NCBI GenBank assembly: GCA_033961575.1
Contig: CM066736.1
Coordinates: 92,264,852-92,328,851, forward strand
Source: Aselliscus stoliczkanus
Taxonomy: Eukaryota; Chordata; Mammalia; Chiroptera; Hipposideridae
Reading direction: 5' to 3'
Length of the DNA stretch: 64,000 bases
Made by a program: the position numbers and the translations under genes. The notes beneath the pieces were generated by a model. That model ran no database searches. It was not told the DNA's origin and saw nothing but the letters and a program-made list of their open reading frames with translations. This document shows, in pieces, positions 54,151 to 64,000 of the stretch (positions are counted from its first letter, which is position 1; every line of letters begins with the position of its first letter).

Positions 54151-54644
54151 GTTACAGATATACAAAACAATGCAATAGTTATTTTTTTTTCACCCCTTAC
54201 AAAGTGACTACCCCCGCCTCCCACCCTTGCCCCCCCACACCCGATATCACACATATCTATTACAATTCCATTGACTCCATCCCCACACTATATTCCACAT
54301 CCCATGACTATATACGTGTTAAATTATAGTTGACATATAATATTATTCAGCAGCAGCTTCAGATGTACAGTGCAGTGGTAAGGCCACTACACCGTCCATG
54401 AAGTGATCTCCCTAACAAGACATGAGTCCTTCTGATTCCCTAAGAAAAATATTTACAACCTTATTGATTATATTCCCTAAACTGTCTCTTCTGTCTCTGC
54501 AGTAGTATTGTAGTAGTTATGTTTGTGTTGCCTTGTCCCTTCCCCTTCTCCTGCATGCCCATCCCCATCCCATCTATCCCTCATCAGTTTTTTCTTTGTG
54601 TCTCTGAGACTATTTCTGTTTACATTGCTCGTTTATTCAGTTCT

Positions 54645-55062
54645 TTAGATTCCACATATAAGTGAGATCATTTGGTATTTGTCTTTCTCTGACTGACTTA
54701 TTTCACTTAACATAATGGTCTCTGGGTCCATCCATATCATTGCAAATGGTACGATTTCTTTCTTCTTTATAGCTGCGTAATACTCCATTGTGTAAATGTA
54801 CCACAGTTTCTTAATCCAGTGGTCTACCGATGGGCATTTCGATTGTTTCCAAGTCTTGGCTATTGTAAATAGCGCTGCAGTGAACATAGGGGTGTATATA
54901 TTTTTTCGAATTAGTGTCTTGGGTTTTTCAGGATAAATGCCTAGGAGTGGAATTGCTGGGTCAAAAGGTAGTTCCATTTCCAGTTTTTTGAGATACCTCC
55001 ATACTGATTCCATAGTGGCTGCACCAATCTGCAATCCCACCAACAGTGCAGCAGAGTTCCCT
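54645..55062 (-). pseudogene. L1 ORF2 C-terminal fragment
   Basis: An open frame of about 140 codons, unusually intact. It shows the conserved L1 C-terminal order: FDPAIPLLGIYPE, then FTAALFTIAKTWKQ, WIKKLWYIYTMEYYAAI and ending ISLICGI with a stop at 54645. Reverse transcriptase and endonuclease domains are absent (5' truncated). The C-terminal domain is kept without stops over about 420 bp, which indicates low age compared with other L1s here. ORF2p is the L1 retrotransposition enzyme; this fragment cannot act. Confidence 0.88.
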
Positions 55063-56644
55063 TGAATATTTTTCAATTTTATTAATTACTTTCTTTGAGA
55101 TTATGATTTATAATTGCTGAAAATATATTATTAATCCATCAATATCAAATGATTCTTCCATATTATTAGAAAGTTAAACTTTCTATTTAAAAACATAAAT
55201 TCCAATTAATGAGGTTACTTTAGTCAAAGGATATGAATATTTAACCACTTTGGTATACTTTTTCAAAATTATTTCCCAAACAGGATTGTACCTAATGCCC
55301 TCATTAACACTGAGCATTATAGCTTGTAAAGATGTTTTTCAAATTTAGCATCAGGAAAATATTGTTTCATTGTTATTTTATCCCGTATTTCTTTCATAAC
55401 TAAAAAGATCAAACTTTAGAAAAATATTTTTTGGCTTCTCATGCTTCTTTGGTGAGTTATCTGTCCATATCCTGTATCCATTATTATCTATTGAGGTAAT
55501 AGTGTGTTTCTTCTTGAGTTGAGAGCAATTTTAAAAAATATTTTAAGAAGACCAAGTCTTTGTCTACAAACGTTTCCCAGGTTGTCAAATTTCTTTTAAT
55601 GTTCTTTTATGGTAACATATGAGAAATAGGTTTTAGACTTTTAAGTAATATACTGTTTTTATTTGTTATTTGCTTAGTGATTTCTTTTATGTCTTTAATT
55701 CTTAGAAAATAATTTTTCTTTCTGGGGTCTACAAAATGCTCATATATAATTTATTCTAATTTAGTTTACTTTGGTTTAGTTTCATTTTGTCTTAATTTTA
55801 AGCATATCACTAAGTCATTTCAATCTAGCTTTATTTTTCCCTAAATACCTAACCAATTGTTCCAGCATCATTTATTGAATACTCCTCCCTTTACACATTG
55901 ATTTATGATGGAAATTTAACTATATATTAAATTCTTACATATAAGAGTTTTGGTTTCTAAAATGTTTATATTGTTCCATTGATCAAACTGTCAATTCTTG
56001 TGCTAGATACACAGCATCTTAATAACTGAAAGTTTATCGTAGGCCTTATTATCTTGTAAGACAAATCTGTCTTCATTACTCTTTCCATCTTATTTTATTT
56101 TATCCTTTTGGAAATTTTTTGCTATTGAAAACAATATACTTTTTAAAATGAACTATATTTTCACTTTGTCAAGAAAAAAATTAGAACTCTTAGAACCTTT
56201 TGGAATCACATTAGATCTTTAAATTATTTGAGAAGAATTAAATAATTACCTTTACAATATTTAGTATTCTCATTCAGGAACATGGTATATCTCCCCATTT
56301 ATTTTCAAATTGTATCTCTCCATATGCTTTCCAATTCTCTTCATATAGATGATACAATTCTCTAAATTGTTTTTCACAGATTTCTTATTAGTTATTTGTA
56401 AATTTGCTTATTTTGATGATATAGAATAAAATAGTTTCACCATAACTGCTGGCAAAAATAAGTAACTAGTAATATTTTATATTTATGTTTGCATCTGAAC
56501 ATTTGCCTAACTTTTCTAATTTGTTTGAATAATTTTGTTAAATGTTCCTGGGTCTTCTAGATCAACAAATCAGTAGTTGTAAAATATTTTTCTCCTTAGT
56601 TTAATAGTTGTAGCTTATTTCCCATATGGCAAAGAATTAAAGAA

Positions 56645-56950
56645 GGTCTCCAGCTAATAGCTAGTAAAACCTCAGGCCCTCAGTTCAACAACCATTAAGG
56701 AAATGAAGCAGCAAACACCACATGAGTGAGGTTGGAAGGGGATTCTCCCCCAGACAAGCCTTCAGATGAGACCACAGCCCTGATTATTGCCTGACTACAA
56801 CCTCAAGAGAAATGTAGAGCCAGAACCCAGCTAAGTCACACCTGCATTCCTGGCCCACAGAAACTATGAGAAAATACTTGTAACTGTTAGTTGCCTTAAG
56901 TTCCTGAGTTTTAGGGTCATTTGTTATGTCACAAAAGATAATCCAGCGGG
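56645..56950 (+). mobile_element. MLT1-type LTR 3' part
   Basis: 'cctcaggccctcagttcaac', 'gacaagccttcagatgagaccacagccctg', 'aacccagctaagtcacacc', 'ggcccacagaaactatgag', 'tttagggtcatttgttatg', the standard order for an MLT1-like LTR in plus orientation. Confidence 0.7.
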
Positions 56951-57784
56951 AAAAATAATTGTATGTCACAGATAATTGACAAATTTTGGAGAAGACTCTG
57001 ATTTGGAATTCTGAGTGGAATCAAATGTTTAATGGAGTCAGAGTGTAGGAAATGATATGTTCAAGGATGCATCATCGCATAAAGCACCATGACACACAAT
57101 TATACCAAACCACCCATTTTCATGATGCCACTTGATTCTTAAGATATATGTGTAAATCTATTTTAGAAGAAACAACACAAAGGCTCATGTGGAGCCTAGA
57201 GGGACCACCGTGACTTGCGTTCCCTCCCTTCCTAATGAAAACAGGAAGTTACACAGGACTATTGGTAAAAAATCTGTGATCCCAAGTAAAGCCACTCACT
57301 AGAATGTAGAGGGGACCTTAAGAGAGGAGAATGCTAAGGAGGCTGTCACCTACCAAAGGTTGCAGAAGAGTCACTCTCCTTGTACCCCTCTCCTTCCAAC
57401 CACAGTCTCTTCTTTAGTACATGAATTTCTACCTGTATGCTTTTAGGGAATTAAATTCCCAGGATTCAACACAGCCGAGGGCATATGTAGACAGATGGTG
57501 GAGCACTACATCTAGAAGCATCAAGTTGATAGTATAAAAGAGTAGAGGCAGAGAAAGCATTGACGCCTCCTTGCTCTTATCAGTATATTTTTTTTATTAT
57601 AGCCATGGGCTGTTAAAACAGATTCTCAGTGTTTCCCATCCTTGTATTTGCCTTGTTATAATCCTAAAAATTAATCAATTCTAAATACATAATTACCAAA
57701 GTTATGTTCTATTTTAAGCTGTGCTTTTATTTAATATTCACATTACAAGTCCATTTCTAGAACCTGTCTGCAACAGCGGCTTGG
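56951..57784. other. non-genic sequence
   Basis: No recognised repeat or gene. Confidence 0.35.
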
Positions 57785-57970
57785 CCAGCCAAATATTGTG
57801 GTCTTGCAGTTAATAAAGCAGTCTCGAGGCAGATTGCCTGGGTTTGAACCCTCACTCTCCTGTTTCCAGGCTGTGTTACCTTCGGCAAGTGACTTACTGT
57901 CCTCCAAGCTTCAGCTTCCTTACTGGTAAGATGGATATAATAATATCCAAGCACTTGTAAAGTGCTTATA
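57785..57970 (+). mobile_element. MIR SINE
   Basis: 'gcagtctcgaggcagattgcctgggtttgaaccctcactctcc', 'gttaccttcggcaagtgac', 'cttcagcttccttactggtaagatgg', a nearly complete MIR, including the B-box 'gggtttgaaccc'. Confidence 0.85.
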
Positions 57971-59694
57971 ACAGCAACAACTCCACAAATGGGCTCTCTC
58001 TATGTTAGCCATTCGTTTTGTAACAGAAGCGCAAATGCTGGCGGAGGGAGGGGTGTTGGTGGATAAGAAAAGAAACCTTAAGCTTCTTCAGCACAGAGAA
58101 GTTCCTTTTGCCTCAGGAGTCATCCTGACCCAGAAACAGTGTTAGTGATGTGACATAAGGCTGTTTTGTGTTTTCTGAAAATCCCAGATTAGTATTAATT
58201 CTCATGGGATAGTCTCTGGAGGCCCAGACTTGGACCTGATTACACCTTAGCCCTGTTGGGCCTTAACTCATACATATTTAGTCAGACAAGTATGGCTCAA
58301 ACCAGGAAAAAAAGTCATCTCTTGGGTAAACTCTGCTAACTTGGAGCACAGCTTCTGGTTTGAGGTTGGGCTGGGAATTCTGTGGGGCATAAAGAAGTCC
58401 TTTCTTCTCACTGGTCTAATCAACAAAAATAAGTGCATACTCCGAGAGTCTCTTTCATACATCTTGCAGGCACATGTTACTAAATTTCATATTTACTCTC
58501 TTAAAATTTTGTGCGCACATACACACACACACACTACTCATCTATAAACACTCACATCTTTAAGATACATTCACATATACAGGCACACAGTGTTTATAAT
58601 GTGAGGTGTTAAGAGTCAGAAAGGATCATGGAGGTTGGTGAGGAGCTCCCATCAGTTCAGAAAAAGGAAGACTTGATAGATTACTATCAGAGGGAACCAA
58701 GGCATAGAGACTTTCTCTAGCCTTTCGGCAGAATTTGATGGGTTAGTCAATGCCTTGGGCACTGAGATAGAGCCATGATTGAGACATGATGCCTACCTCA
58801 TCATAGTCTAACAGGGAAGATGAGCCTAACACATATGAAACAAGATCAACGTTATACTGTCAGCACCCAAAAGGACCTTGTCTTGTCAAACGTTCATTGT
58901 GGCAATAGGACACTGATATCCAGAGTCACTCTCTTGGGGCCACACAATCAGATAATGGACAAATGCTTCTTGATAGAATTACTCTATCCATCCCTCTGCA
59001 TTGTTTTATAATTCTATGAAACGCCTTAATGGGGCCCTGTATTTTAACTAGGTACCACGCATCTATCCCTATCCAGGATTGTGCAGTCCCACAAGGCAAG
59101 AATCTAATCTTACACATTTTTCAAAGCTCACAGTGACTGACACAATCATAACCATCCAGAAAGTGCTCAATTCATCAGCCTAAAGTGGTCTGAAATAATC
59201 CATGTAACTTTCCTCTTGGCTCAGGGCTTCACTAATTACATGAGGAAGAAGCATACGTAGTAAAGAAATAAATCTTGAATACAAATTTAAATAAAAGATT
59301 TCATACTTGGCATAAAAGTTACAGACATGTTTCCAAGCTCTTCTGTTTCCTTACTCATTTTGACCTGAGCTCTTGTACAATTTTACAGACAAAGGTAATA
59401 CATTTTCATTTCAGCAGCAGGAAAAGGTCAGATTCCTCAGGTGTTTTGACTCTCCACAGTCACAAACAGAATCATTGAAAGGTTTTGATATATTTCTCCT
59501 AAGGGTTTTTTGAAATCATACCAGGTCACCCAATCATCATACATTTATTACAACAAGGATTTTTAAAATCATCTGCTCTGTGCCAAATAGTGGGCAAGTT
59601 GTTGGCTACAGACTTGCCTGGCTGAGTTATTGAACACTTGCTTATGCCCAGAAAAAAAACAACAAAAAAACCCCACCAACCCAGCATAGCTGTT
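57971..59694. other. mostly unique, non-genic sequence
   Basis: No gene is supported. Frames at 58268-58462 (minus), 58341-58547, 58820-59011 (plus), 58926-59117 (minus) and 59275-59478 (plus) overlap in opposite strands or lack domains. A short CA run is at 58519-58533. Part of 58600-58900 may be L2-like. Confidence 0.35.
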
Positions 59695-60115
59695 ATATTA
59701 TTTTCCTAGGGCTGCTATAACAAACTACCTTAGTGGCTTAAAACAATAGAAATTTATTATCTCACAATTCTGGAAGTCTGAAATTAAGGTGTTGGCAGGG
59801 CCACACTCCTTCTGGAGGCTCTAGGGAAGAATCCTTCCATGACTTTTCCTAGCTTCTGATGGCTCCTGGCAATTCCTTTGCATCCCCTGGTCTGTTACTG
59901 CATCACTTCAGTCTCTGCCTCTGTCTTCTTTGTGTATCTTTTTGTATCCCCTCCTCTTCTGAGAAGGAGCCCACCCTAAATTCAGGATGATTGCATCTCT
60001 ACATCCTTAACTAATTACATGTGCAAAGACCTTGTTTTCAAATAAGGTCACATTCTTGAGGTTGCAAGTAGACTTGAGCTTGAATAGGGGGGATACTATT
60101 CACAGCTATTATTGC
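59695..60115 (-). mobile_element. MLT1-type LTR (reverse)
   Basis: The plus strand: 'ttttcctagggctgctataacaaactacc', 'cttaaaacaatagaaatttattatctcacaattctggaagtctg', 'aaggtgttggcagggcc', 'gcaaagaccttgttttcaaataaggtcac', the reverse complement of an MLT1-like LTR. Confidence 0.75.
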
Positions 60116-60394
60116 ACTTGGCTAGCTTGGGTCTGTGTTGATAAGACTAATAGTACACAAGATGACACTGGAGGGAAGCTTAACTTTGTTTCCGTGGCGA
60201 GTTCCTCCCGATCGCTCTGACCTTACTCCCTGTCCTGCATATATCCAGATCCACACTGCTCACTTGGATTCTGAGCTCCTGATTCACGTGACTCCTTGAA
60301 ATGACACTGGTTCTGAGGCGTTTGCCAAACTACTGACCCATGCTCTCATGAGTACCCTGGCCCATCTGAATTTACTGCCCTTCATCACCTACCT
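60116..60394. other. non-genic sequence
   Basis: Nothing recognised. Confidence 0.3.
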
Positions 60395-61090
60395 TCTTTC
60401 ATTTAACAAATATTGACTGGACACTTCCTAAGTGTGAGGTACTGTTTTGGATGCTGGATTCTCAGCAATGACAGGCAAGGTCCCTACCCTCATGGGGCAT
60501 GAAGTATGGGAATAAGTAGAAAACAAGCAAACACATACTTGGCACCCAGAATAGTTTCTGGCACAGAGTAGATGCTCACTAAATATTTGTGATTTTATAG
60601 AATGAGCAAGATGGTTTCTGATAGTGTTAAGTGATATGAAGGAAATAGATCAGTAAGAAATAGAGCATTTAAATAGAGTCAATGAGGAAGGCCTAAGAAG
60701 GTGATGTTTATGCTAAAATGTGAAGAAAAGAAAGGAGCCAGCCGAAGTTGTGTGTGTCTAAAGTAGAGGAAAGAGCAAGTAAAACATCACTGAATTGAGG
60801 ACAAACTGATGGTATTTGGGGACAGAAAGAGAACAATGTGACTGAGACAAACTGAGCAAGGGGGAGAGTAGTACATGATGGTATCAGAAAGATAGAGGGA
60901 AGCTCTGTTATGCTGGACACTACAGATCAAACAAAAGAGTTTGGGTTTAATTTCCAGTGCAATTGGAAACCATTTGAGGTTTAAGCAGTGAGTCGGCCTA
61001 ATTTAACTCATGAATTAAAAGATCACTATAGAGGCTCTACGGAGAAAGAATTGTAGGAGGCAAATTGGGAGAAGAAAGACTTCTTAGGAA
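60395..61090 (-). mobile_element. L2 3' portion
   Basis: 'tttaacaaatattgactggacacttcctaagtgtgaggtactg' through 'ctaccctcatggggcatg', an interior stretch, then 'gggtttaatttccagtgcaattggaaaccatttgagg' and 'agatcactatagaggctc', the reverse L2 order over about 700 bp. Confidence 0.7.
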
Positions 61091-61374
61091 GTGCATTAGT
61101 GAGGATGTTTTAGCACATGAACAAGTTGTAAGTATAAAAGATATTGATCCATTCAGTCCTTATGTAACCAGAGGACGGGAGTGAGCAGAGCCTCTGGGTT
61201 GGTTTGTCTTCAGACAAACTCATCCTTTAACGTGAGCTTGCTAAATAAATAGCATCATTTTCCATGTCTGCCACAATGTGAAAAAAAAACTAGAAAGCAC
61301 TGTGCTAATGAACTTTTCTCATGCTTTCTGGCCATCCAGCTTCTTTTATGCACTCTTTCTATGTTTAGAGAATT
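61091..61374. other. non-genic sequence
   Basis: Nothing recognised. Confidence 0.3.
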
Positions 61375-61885
61375 TCCCACTGTGGTAACCAGCCTCCAAG
61401 GTCTTTGGTGATTCCCCCATGCTGGTATTCACCCCCTCTCACATTGTACCAGGGTTTAGTTTGTGCAACTAATACAACAAAGCCAAAGTGATGGTATATC
61501 ACTTCTAAGATTAGGCGATAATCTAAGATTAGACTGTAGCTTATGTTTGGGGCTCTCTCTCTCTTTTAGGATTACTCGCTGTGGCATAGCTAGCTGCTGT
61601 GTCCTGAATACGCAGGTATCCCTATGGAGAGGTCCACATGGCAAGGAACTGAGACTTCCAGCAACAGCAAACCAATAAGCCTTCTTGAAAGCAGCTCCAG
61701 TCAAGCCTGCAGATGATGCAGCTCTGCCCGATAACTTGACTACAATCTCATGGGAGACCCTGAAACAGTACAATCCAGTAAGCTGCTTCCTGATGGTCAG
61801 AAACTGTGAAATAATAAATGTTTGTTGGTTTAAGTTGCTAAGTTTTAGAGTAGTTTGTCACCTAGCAATAGGTAAATAATGCATC
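61375..61885 (+). mobile_element. MLT1-type LTR
   Basis: 'ggtaaccagcctccaaggtc', 'gccaaagtgatggtatatcacttctaagattaggc', 'ggagaggtccacatggcaaggaactgag', 'aaataataaatgtttgttggtttaagttgctaagttttag... caatagg', the full length order of an MLT1-like LTR. It is non-coding. Confidence 0.75.
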
Positions 61886-62914
61886 CCCTTTTTGAGCCCT
61901 TCCACCCCAAGATGGAAGCCAGAAACTGTCTTTATTAGCCTCCCTTGCAGGTAGAGTGAAGGCAAGTGCCCTAAACTTTGCCAGTCTGACCTATCTGACT
62001 GAGACTTCAATTCAGGAGATGACATGAAGAAGGGGGTACTGCAGAGAACTGGTCCTGGGACGGTGGTAGAGGGAGTTCGGCTTCCCAGGAGGCAGAGGTT
62101 AGTGGTGAAGCTCACCTCGACCTCTATCTCTGTGAACGGCTGTGGCTGCACCAGTGGTGGTGGGAGTGGGAAGGTCTCCGTTGGAGCTGTCTGCTGATGG
62201 AGCATGGATATTGTCCCTAGATTCCAAACTGGATTCATTCCAGGACATTTTTTCATAATTTGCTTAAACTATTTAGTAGGCTCTGTTGTTGGCAACTAGG
62301 AACTCAAATTGACACAGAAGACTTTGAAAGCAAGTAACAGAAAACCCTGCTTCAAAGTGTGTTAAGTAACATGGAAATGAAGTCCCTCCCATAACAAGAA
62401 GCACAGACGTAGGAGTCTGTGGGGATATGCCAGCCAGACTCGGGATCCACTTTACCAGAGCTCTTGAGGCCATGCCTTTCTTTGTGTGTTTGTTCCATCT
62501 TCTCTAGCTGTTTCCAGTTTGATGGTGGCAATTTCGGTATCAGATTAGATATAACCATGTCCAGAACTAGAAGGAGGCTCTATATTCCTTTATAGAGTAA
62601 GTGAGGAGCGTGTAAGAGTGAGGAGCCTTTCTCAGGAGCTCTCCATTAACTTGCCTTTATGTCTCATTGGCTACAATTTGGTCAGATGCTCCTTCCTAAA
62701 GCAGTCACTGGTAAGGAGACTAGTATTGCCACAATTGCCTTGGACTAATTAGGTTCTACTCTGGGATCTGGGGATGGGGCTAGACTCTCTTGAAGCACTT
62801 GACCAGGTGAGAGAAAGTGGCTACATGAAAAACATTAGGGTTTTCCTAGAGATTAATACATGCTGGATAAACAACCAATGCTGTCTGCTATAGGAGGTAA
62901 TTACAGGGCCAAGG
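61886..62914. other. unassigned, non-genic
   Basis: 61900-62300 reads like an ancient LTR/MER-type repeat ('ccaagatggaagccagaaactg', 'ctgttgttggcaactaggaactc') but is not named. The 132-codon minus frame (61858-62256) overlaps this and the MLT1 end, so it is not called a gene. Confidence 0.35.
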
Positions 62915-63400
62915 GTATTACAGAGGATAATAGTTGTTTGTATTAGGGTAATGGAGTGGAAAGAGAGAGAAGAAAACAGATTGGGGATATACTACACACC
63001 TAAAAGCAACAAGATTTGCTGGTGGATTGAATTAGGAAGGAGAGGAAGGGGAATGAGACAAAGGGAATGATGCATGACTTTAGACCTGAGCATTTAAATC
63101 AATAATTCACTTAAATGAGGTGGGTTGGGAAGAAACATGTTGAGGTGAAGGTGAAGTTACACATTCAAATGATTATCAAATAGGCAGTTTTACATATGAG
63201 TTTGGAGCTAAGAGGGAAAATCATGGATGGAGATATAAACATGGAACTCATCAGTATATAGGCAGAATTTAAAATCCTAGGACTGAATGAAATGCCTTAG
63301 GGAAAAGTATACCCAAAGAGGATAGAGGTCCAAGAACCAAGCTTGGGCATCCAACAGTTAGAAGTGAAGTAGAAGAGAAGTCAGCAGAGGATCACAAAAG
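62915..63400 (-). mobile_element. L2 internal 3' portion
   Basis: 'aagcaacaagatttgctggtggattg', 'acatgttgaggtgaagg', 'aaataggcagttttacatatgagtttggagctaagaggg', 'ataaacatggaactcatcagtatatagg' and 'agaggtccaagaaccaagcttgggc', the reverse L2 sequence in order. Confidence 0.7.
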
Positions 63401-64000
63401 AGTAGCCTGTGAGAAAACAAAACCAAGATAGATCTCAAAGGACAAGAGATGCTTCAAGTAGTCTTTCTCCAACCTCCCCAGTCCTTTCCACCCTCCCCCA
63501 CTCCATCCCTGGGTATCTGTGTTTGAATGTAACAACCATTTTCTGCATTTTAACTTGCGTCTGTGTTTGAAGTTTTATATAACAGATTTACTTCAAGTGA
63601 GTTCACCCCTAGTTAAGCCTAAAAACCACTGGAGACTAAACAAAAATAGGAACATAATTGAAGGGAAAAAAACACTTCAGAAAATTTGTCTACTTTTTCT
63701 TTCCTGAATAATATATGCAAAACATTTTCCTCATAAATGTCAAGGTTAAAGACTAAAAAGATGAACCCACAAAACAAGCTTTGAATATATGTTTTAATAC
63801 CCCAAACTTAAAAAAAATGTACAAGACCATACCTTACTGTTACTGAAGCTGTATGCTTAAAGCAGTGCACAACACTATTTTTCCTTAAATAGAACTATTT
63901 TCAAATAGGACAACTGATATATAATGATCTCTTTTTTATTTCAAGATCTAAAAGAAAAGGCATGTATTTTTATTTTGATCAATAGGAGTTAAAGTTACAG
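63401..64000. other. non-genic sequence
   Basis: AT-rich. No gene or recognised repeat. The plus frame at 63519-63707 is unsupported. Confidence 0.35.

Larger units (their letters stand above)
54105..55062 (-). mobile_element. young 5'-truncated L1 (ORF2 end + 3' UTR)
   Basis: About 960 bp: ORF2 3' end followed by a lineage 3' UTR (54105-54640) like that at 3.3 kb. Flanks are near-duplicates, GAATAGTTTTCTATTTTT (54087-54104) and GAATATTTTTCAATTTTA (55063-55080), an imperfect 18-bp target duplication. 5' truncation is usual for L1. It lies in an older L1 of the same orientation. Confidence 0.85.
53850..56640 (-). mobile_element. old L1 relic, split by a younger L1
   Basis: Reverse-strand L1 text flanks the young L1 on both sides: 'aaaattacaaacacatagac... 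taatctacccataaag' before, and 'aatcatttattgaatactcctcc', 'tgttccattgatcaaactg', 'catcttaataactgaaagtttatcgtag' after. The latter is ORF2 C-terminal sequence. Totally non-coding. Confidence 0.65.

Noticed and set aside
61858..62256. 132-codon minus-strand frame as a gene
   Set aside because: It spans an MLT1 LTR end and old-repeat-like sequence, with no recognisable domain.

Overview
This window looks like mammalian nuclear DNA that is intergenic or deeply intronic. I find no protein-coding exon, rRNA gene or functional tRNA gene. The sequence is AT-rich and dominated by transposable elements of different ages. Ancient mammalian families are abundant: L2, MIR, MER5-like hAT, Tigger/pogo, MLT1 and MLT2 LTRs, and old L1. 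Younger lineage-specific insertions sit on top: a tRNA-derived SINE with 100-bp and 450-bp forms, a 5'-truncated L1 with its own 3' UTR type, two mariner copies and an 81-bp mariner-type MITE. From memory the SINE suggests a bat of the horseshoe/roundleaf group (Rhinolophoidea, Rhin-1-like SINE). A fairly young L1 argues against a fruit bat. This placement is an inference and could not be searched.

Layout. 0-10 kb: an MLT2 LTR, an L2 split by an L1 3' end, an old L1, and largely unique DNA with two candidate regulatory blocks. 10-16 kb: the 5' UTR of an L1 in reverse, a homeodomain-motif-rich unique block, then L2/MIR/MER5A/MLT1 relics. 17-24 kb: two mariner relics (the second carrying a SINE inside its dead transposase), old L1, L2, a hAT element and a short SINE with a perfect 16-bp target duplication. 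24-33 kb: fragmented L1 on both strands, a SINE, a possible 3' UTR on the minus strand and a Tigger relic. 33-44 kb: a solo-LTR-like element, a MITE beside a palindromic pogo-type element, two long SINEs facing each other, a decayed minisatellite with a period near 53 bp, L2, another short and another long SINE. 44-50 kb: a long L2, LTR-like sequence, an L1 3' end, the best conserved-element candidate (about 47.7-48.4 kb) and a second MLT2 LTR with a pentanucleotide array. 50-64 kb: old L1s, a 240-bp polypyrimidine tract, a young L1 nested in an older one, and MIR/MLT1/L2 relics.

No genes here work together as a pathway. The interest lies in transposon structure: the SINE appears derived from tRNA-Ser and carries a variable number of 20-bp units in its body; the mariner ends appear to have seeded CA/GT microsatellites; and a few unique blocks may be enhancers. 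I saw no sign of a novel gene system. All family names are from recognition of consensus-like stretches and were not checked against a repeat library.
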